Shown: piece after piece, positions 17,495 through 21,455 of the stretch
How positions within the stretch are numbered: the first letter of the stretch is position 1
Layout of the letters: the number at the start of each line of letters is the position of its first letter
NCBI GenBank assembly: GCA_003427395.1
Contig: BFEA01000578.1
Location: forward strand, 75,594 to 97,048
Reading direction: 5' to 3'
Source of the DNA: Chara braunii
Lineage: Eukaryota; Streptophyta; Charophyceae; Charales; Characeae
DNA: 21,455 nucleotides
Notes under the pieces: generated by a model
Database searches by the model: none
Told to the model about the DNA's origin: nothing
Seen by the model: the letters and a program-made list of their open reading frames with translations, nothing else
Made by a program: the position numbers and the translations under genes

Positions 17495-18266
17495 GGCAGT
17501 GGGATTTGGATGGTTGTGCCGCATCCGTTCATGAGGTATGACTGGGTTAAGACAACGCACGAAGAAACTGCGGCTCATTTCGCCGTATGAATCACGGAGT
17601 CCGCTATCGACAAAAATGAGTGGTACTGGTCCAATATCCGCGACGATGTGAAATACATCGTCGCCAACTGTCAAGTTTGTGTCGCTGATAAAGCGCCGAT
17701 TCAGCCACCGAGATCGATAGTACCCACGGTAGTTGAACGACCGTTTCAAAGAGTGAGCATGGATACTACCGATATAGTGGTGCCCCCTAGCCCTAATAGT
17801 TGCGAATATTCAGTTCTATTGGTATTTGTCGACCATTTCTCGAAATGGATCGAGGCGTACCCTTGTCGCACGCGGCAAGCCACGGAAATCGTGCGATACG
17901 TCAACCGACAATGGGGCTAAATTCAGGGGAGAAGTGCTAAGGAATCTGGTCCTACATGGCGTTGCCATATGGAATACTGCACCCCACATGTCGCAATCCA
18001 ATGGGCTGGTGGAAAGCGCCAACCGGGTGATAAAGACAGCATTGCAACGAAATATCGCGACACGGGATCCGAGGCCCTGGCCCGATATCGTCGACCACAT
18101 CCTGGCGGTCAATCGCGGAATGCCCCATGAATCGACGGGGTTGAGCCCCTTCCAGTTGAGGACCAATAGCGTCGCTTGCGTTTCGATACCAAGCCTCCCA
18201 GATGAATCCACACTGAACCGACGCCCACCAGGGCTACGGCTCGGGACAATGCCTAATGACACTTAG
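17495..18266 (+). pseudogene. pol: pol: integrase HHCC finger and catalytic core
   Basis: GIWMVVPHPFMRYDWVK leads to THEETAAHFAV, then TGA at 17588-17590, and EWYWSNIRDDVKYIVANCQVC: an HHCC zinc-binding region with H, H and C-x2-C. The core starts with FQRVSMDTTDIV (first Asp at 17762-17764) and LVFVDHFSKWIEAYPC. A break follows near 17900. The next frame has TDNGAKF (second Asp at 17907-17909) and SNGLVESANRVIK (Glu at 18012-18014). All three DDE residues are present. The first two are only about 48 codons apart, less than usual, so a deletion of some 10-20 codons is likely at the frame change. D-x34-E is one residue shorter than D-x35-E. The enzyme would insert the cDNA into the genome. Confidence 0.85.
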
Positions 18267-18712
18267 AATTAATGGAACAGTCCCTGCCCAGGCTAGCCCG
18301 AAAACGACGAAAAATGACTGAACTGGCCCAAGGCTGACAGGTCCGAAGCTACGAGGCCCGAAATGGGAATGCGGGTCCGCGGCCCCAGTACAAATTAGGG
18401 GACGTGGTGCAGGTAAGAAAATGTGCTCGCCAGGGTAAGCTAGCGCCACGATTCTTCGGGCGATATCGCGTGATCGAGCTCAGGCCTAACAACGTGGACA
18501 CCGTGCGTCTCGCCCCCGAAGCCTCCAGCAGTCGATTGGCTCGTCCGATCACACAACACGTGTCCTATCTTCGCCTTCTTCCCTCTACTCCGTCTCCTTC
18601 TCCCTCTGTCTCTCTCTCCGAGGAAGCCGACGACGACGACTCTATCTCCCCGGCATCTCCCTCTTCTTCTTGCTCCCTCTCTGCCTCCCCGTCACCTCCG
18701 TCATCGCCATGA
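18267..18712 (+). pseudogene. pol: pol: integrase C-terminal GPY/F-like domain and Ser-rich tail
   Basis: A frame opened by an indel near 18260 reads MEQSLPRLARKRRKMTEL, a TGA, SYEARNGNAGPRPQYKLGD, VVQVRKCARQGKLAPRFFGR and YRVIELRPNN, then ITQHVSYLRLL. This matches the Gypsy integrase end: 'GDxV', 'KLxPRxxGxYxV' (GPY/F module) and the 'HVSxLR' ending. The tail (18595-18712) is Ser/Pro-rich with EEADDDD. No chromodomain is visible. The TGA at 18710-18712 overlaps the ATG of ORF3 as ATGA. Confidence 0.75.
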
Positions 18713-19191
18713 GCTTCGTCACCGAGCGGGCTTTCGGTGATCAGTTGTTGATGCCACGGGGAGAGATCTCGGCCATCCGCCAAGTGCATCATCCGCGGAT
18801 CAGCCCCGACTTCTTGAGCCTTGCGCAGTTTTTCTGCACCTCGGGTGTGTACGGCGCGGCAGAGTTCCGGTTCGCGACCGACTCCCAGGTGATGGTGCTG
18901 GCGGAAGCAACGACGTTCCAACGGCGAGCGGCCCCGGGTGTTAGCCACGTGTCTACCGTGGTAGTCTTTAGCGGCGACATCACCGCCTTCGATCCGGCGC
19001 GGCAAGCCGCCATCAAGAGCACCTTGTACAAGTGGGGTCGTGATCTGGCCACTGATTGGGATCGACGGCTCACAAGGCATGGTGACGAGTGTTATCCTAT
19101 CGACGACATCGAGGTCAACGCGCTGCGCACAACGCTGCGCGAGCCACCTGCTGTCCTCCCTGAGCTTGCCCCCTTCCAGCCGCGCAGATGA
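18709..19191 (+). CDS. Accessory ORF3, hypothetical protein of 160 aa
   Basis: ATG at 18709 lies in ATGA, overlapping the pol stop. The frame is intact to TGA 19189-19191, the longest undamaged reading frame after pol in this copy. It starts MSFVTERAFGDQLLMPRG and contains RISPDFLSLAQFF, AEFRFATDSQVMVLAEA, HVSTVVVFSGDITAF and AIKSTLYKWGRDLATDWDRR. That suggests a small globular alpha/beta protein with several beta strands. There is no signal peptide, membrane segment, zinc site or known motif, so it does not look like an envelope protein. SPDF and EFxxATxS recall the ORF inside the LTR; the VVVFSG and IKSTL parts recall ORF4 and ORF5. Translation could depend on reinitiation after the pol stop. 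Confidence 0.65.
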   Translation: MSFVTERAFGDQLLMPRGEISAIRQVHHPRISPDFLSLAQFFCTSGVYGAAEFRFATDSQVMVLAEATTFQRRAAPGVSHVSTVVVFSGDITAFDPARQAAIKSTLYKWGRDLATDWDRRLTRHGDECYPIDDIEVNALRTTLREPPAVLPELAPFQPRR

Positions 19192-20126
19192 GCCGCGCGC
19201 CGATCTCGACATTTTCCCCTCCCTCTCTCTTCCCCATCTTCTGGCAGTCCTCTCACTACCCCCGTCTCTCTTTCTGCCTGGAGTCGCTGACAGTACCAAT
19301 CGTTGATCCGGATCGTTGGAGGCTGTGGCGCGCAGAGTTCGTCGAGCTCTCGTTTTGCCTGCTACGAGTGGATCTGAACTAGACATGGGAAGCCGATCGG
19401 AGGCCCGCGTCAGAAACCGTGGAGCTGCTCATCATTCAAGCGTGGAGGACTAACGTGGCAGGGGATCTTCTGGGATTCGTTTTTGGAGCGGTGGATCAGA
19501 GATACCGATCACAGATCGTGCGCGAACTTACGATCGTGATCGCGTGACTGGCCGACGAGCTCCCCCTCGATATCATCTCTCAGAGCGACGAAGAGCCCGT
19601 GCCGCACGTCCTCTCAAGGGCTCTCGCCCCGAGCCTCCAGTGGTCGGCTTGTATCGAGGAGCGTTGGGCGGACGGTCGTTTTCCATCCCGCAGCGAGTAC
19701 CTGGACGTCCACAGCCTAACTAACCCCCGATTCTTCCGGCAACCAACGGCGTTCGAGTGGGCCGCGCTAAGAGAGGAAGAAGAAGCAGAAGAAGAATCGG
19801 AAGCAGAGTTAAGAAGAGAGGCCGGGGAAGCAGCGGCCCGGTTGGCCGAGGACGAGGAAGAAGAACGCAAAGCGGAGGACGAAGAAGAGGTAGAGGAGGA
19901 GACTTCGGAAGAGGAGGAGGAAGCCTATAGCGAACACAGTGAGGGGGAGCGAAGCGAAGAGGAGGAGAACGAAGGCGACAACGAAGGAGTGGAAAGTGGA
20001 GAAGACGATCGGGAGCTAACGCACGACGACGAGATCGAGCGAGGCCTGAACCGGATCATCGAGAGGAGAACCCTGAGGCCACCGCGCAGCGCAAGAAGGA
20101 GGTCGCGGAAGGAAAGCGGCCAGTGA
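19188..20126 (+). pseudogene. Accessory ORF4, globular head plus long acidic region, two stops
   Basis: ATG at 19188 overlaps the ORF3 stop as ATGA. One frame runs to TGA 20124-20126 (about 312 codons), broken by TAG at 19380-19382 and TGA at 19545-19547. The head contains VDPDRWRLWRAEFVEL, ETVELLIIQAWR, GFVFGAV and RYRSQIVREL. ACIEERWADGRFPSRSEY and FFRQPTAFEWAAL follow. From about 19767 to 20040 it is extremely rich in Glu and Asp, then turns basic (RRTLRPPRSARRRSRK). Near 20065 the other two frames are also open: one gives a Ser/Arg-rich tail to TAG at 20345-20347, the other ends at TGA 20299-20301, overlapping the ORF5 ATG. The original C-terminus is therefore unclear. Acidic tracts of this kind occur in histone-binding proteins; that role is only a guess. 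Confidence 0.55.
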
Positions 20127-20297
20127 TCGACTCCGCACCGAACGATCCCTCCAAGGATCCCGAGCCGCCCAAGTCGGAATATGGGGACCTTGCTGCCATG
20201 ACCTCGGGCGCCACGACGACAAGGCGCCGATCCCGCTCCCAATCCCGATCCTCATCCCCCTCCCCCTCTGCCCGTCCCCCAATTCGTCAACGTGTCA

Positions 20298-20825
20298 ATG
20301 AGGGGCTTCGCCCTTCGTCCCCGATCCATATACCACCGTCCCCTTAGCCACCTCTCTTTCAATCAGTATCTCCATCGCGTCGTTTTCCCCCGTAATCCCT
20401 TCGCCATCGTCACCTTCCGACATTTCTACTCCGCCCGCCTAGAGATGACTGTCCATCCCCACCTTTCTGTTCGGTGGGCCGTCCCTGATTACCCCCTCCA
20501 CGTCCTACTCCTTAGCGCCGTGTGGCGAGGCCGTAACCACATAGAGGTTTACTGCATCGTCACGGGGACATTTCCCACGTGCGAAGACCATGATCGGTTC
20601 CGCACGGACGTCCTCCGAACCCTCGTCTCCCTTTACCCAGACTACCTCGCTTCCCTTCCCCGCAGCGGCCAGAGATTCCCTCGTTTCCATCGCATCGTCC
20701 GCTTTCAAGATCTTCCCTACGACCTCACCACGATCGGGCGCTTCATACCCGAGCTTTTGATGGAGCCGCCTCACCCTCCCTCATACGTGTATCGCCTTCC
20801 TTTCCCCCTCCCGGTTAATTACTGA
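20298..20825 (+). CDS. Accessory ORF5, hypothetical protein of 175 aa
   Basis: ATG at 20298 is part of ATGA. The frame is intact to TGA 20823-20825. It begins MRGFALRPRSIYHRP and includes FPRNPFAIVTFRHFY, PLHVLLLSAVWRGRN, IEVYCIVTGTFPT, RFRTDVLRTLVSLYPDYLAS and FQDLPYDLTTIGRF. Alternating hydrophobic residues suggest beta strands and a helix. There is no signal peptide, long membrane segment or known motif. Its stretch at 20595-20660 aligns without gaps over 22 codons to ORF4 at 19500-19565: 6 identities and several conservative changes, with ORF4's TGA facing Asp. It is the last gene before the 3' LTR. An alternative upstream GTG at 20292 is less likely as the start. Confidence 0.6.
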   Translation: MRGFALRPRSIYHRPLSHLSFNQYLHRVVFPRNPFAIVTFRHFYSARLEMTVHPHLSVRWAVPDYPLHVLLLSAVWRGRNHIEVYCIVTGTFPTCEDHDRFRTDVLRTLVSLYPDYLASLPRSGQRFPRFHRIVRFQDLPYDLTTIGRFIPELLMEPPHPPSYVYRLPFPLPVNY

Positions 20826-21069
20826 TGCAGCGGTAATGAACGCGTGTCGCGGCAACGGCACGAGAAAGATCCTGTCCTTGGATTGTTGAGAGCCCAATCT
20901 CAGGAATTAGTAGAAGAGCAGTATTGCCACGTTGGACAACGTCCACACTCAATTGAACGGTAAGTGGCATAGAGACAGATGCTCCGCGTGTCGATCGATT
21001 AGAGAAATCGACACGTGTCAACAAGCAAGCAGGAACTTGCTAATATTGGAACCCCCTAGGCGTCACATA
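20826..21069 (+). other. 3' untranslated region before the 3' LTR
   Basis: No ORF of note. A hairpin with a 9-bp stem lies at 20987-20995 and 21007-21015 (CGTGTCGAT and its complement). Elements of this type normally carry a purine-rich tract directly before the 3' LTR; here the sequence is TTGGAACCCCCTAGG and CGTCACATA, which is not purine-rich. Confidence 0.5.
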
Positions 21070-21076
21070 TGTGACG
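21061..21076. repeat. Perfect 16-bp palindrome across the 3' LTR start
   Basis: CGTCACATATGTGACG is its own reverse complement. Its right half is the first seven bases of the LTR (TGTGACG) plus one base. The 5' LTR start at 10145 lacks the left half. Confidence 0.8.
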
Positions 21077-21455
21077 AACCACTTTCTGTAACGCGCGGCT
21101 TTCTGCGTGGTTGCAATGAAGGGTCCTAAGTTGGGAAGGTTGGGCCAATTACGAGAGATCGGGATCGGTGGGAAATTGCATCAGTGTCCTTGCTTTTTCG
21201 TCTTTTCCGTCGCTTCTTTTCGAATGGCTGGGTTCGAAGCTGGGCATGTTCTGGGATGGCCGGTTGATTGATTGGTCGGCTGGATGGCTGGCGCGCCTCT
21301 GCGCGCTCGATTAATAAATGTTGACGTCGTTTCTCTCGCTTCGGTTTTGATCTTTGGGTTGCGGACATCGCGCGGGAATTTGCCTTGTTCTTTTTGAATT
21401 TTTCTTTCAAATCTTTTTCGAATTTTGTCGAGCCCTGATGGCTCTCGGAATTTCG
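21070..21455 (+). mobile_element. 3' LTR, first 386 bp (cut by window end)
   Basis: It matches 10145-10531 with about 17 substitutions and one 1-bp indel, about 95% identity. About 14 of the changes are transitions. The last 45 bases are identical to the 5' copy. The rest, including the TATA box and the LTR ORF, lies beyond the window, so the right end and the target-site duplication cannot be seen. Confidence 0.9.

Noticed and set aside
18565-19386. Minus-strand open frame of 273 codons opposite ORF3
   Set aside because: It is antisense to ORF3 and the Ser-rich pol tail; composition explains it, and the plus-strand ORF has the ATGA context and family pattern.
18709-20825. ORF3-ORF5 as an envelope-like gene region
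   Set aside because: Position after pol fits, but none has a signal peptide, a long membrane segment or a cluster of Cys and glycosylation sites.
1-21455. CRISPR array, tRNA, rRNA or bacterial operon
   Set aside because: No regularly spaced identical repeats, no cloverleaf or rRNA core seen; poly-A tails, LINE and Gypsy remains point to a eukaryotic nuclear genome.

Overview
This window looks like repeat-dense, non-genic nuclear DNA from a large eukaryotic genome. I see no host gene, tRNA or rRNA. A primer-binding site matching plant initiator-Met tRNA, LINE and Ty3/Gypsy relics, A-tailed retroposons and CCCTAAA-like sequence suggest the green lineage. A charophyte such as Chara is my best guess, but it is not proven.

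Positions 1-10144 are a graveyard of old insertions: a Gypsy protease scrap (178-345), a diverged LTR relic with a broken small ORF (813-1560), a LINE ORF2 end (1603-2078), A-tailed SINE-like copies (2312-2476, 6212-6360, 6878-7041), a ~460-bp tandem array (2845-4080), an AT-rich array (4186-4445), a 178-bp foldback element (6692-6869), a LINE reverse-transcriptase scrap (about 7987-8240) and a minus-strand Gypsy relic (about 8860-9960).

From 10145 to the window end lies one plus-strand Ty3/Gypsy element, probably inserted into or beside that older Gypsy relic. It has a very long 5' LTR (10145-12676) with a TATA box and an internal ORF, then the primer-binding site (12677-12689), gag (12829-14156), protease (14242-15399), reverse transcriptase and RNase H (15400-17033), a PHD-like zinc finger (17104-17266), and integrase with a GPY/F-like end (about 17495-18600). 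Three accessory ORFs follow (18709-20825). The first 386 bp of the 3' LTR (21070-21455) are present, about 95% identical to the 5' LTR. Stops and frameshifts make this copy defective.

The most interesting part is the accessory module. The pol end, ORF3, ORF4 and ORF5 follow each other at ATGA stop-start overlaps: exact at 18709 and 19188, and at 20298 in one frame. By eye the three products share a weak residue pattern, and a similar pattern occurs in an ORF inside the LTR and in its relic at 813-1094. With the PHD-like finger and the acidic tail of ORF4, this suggests an undescribed accessory protein family, possibly acting on chromatin. That function is inference only.
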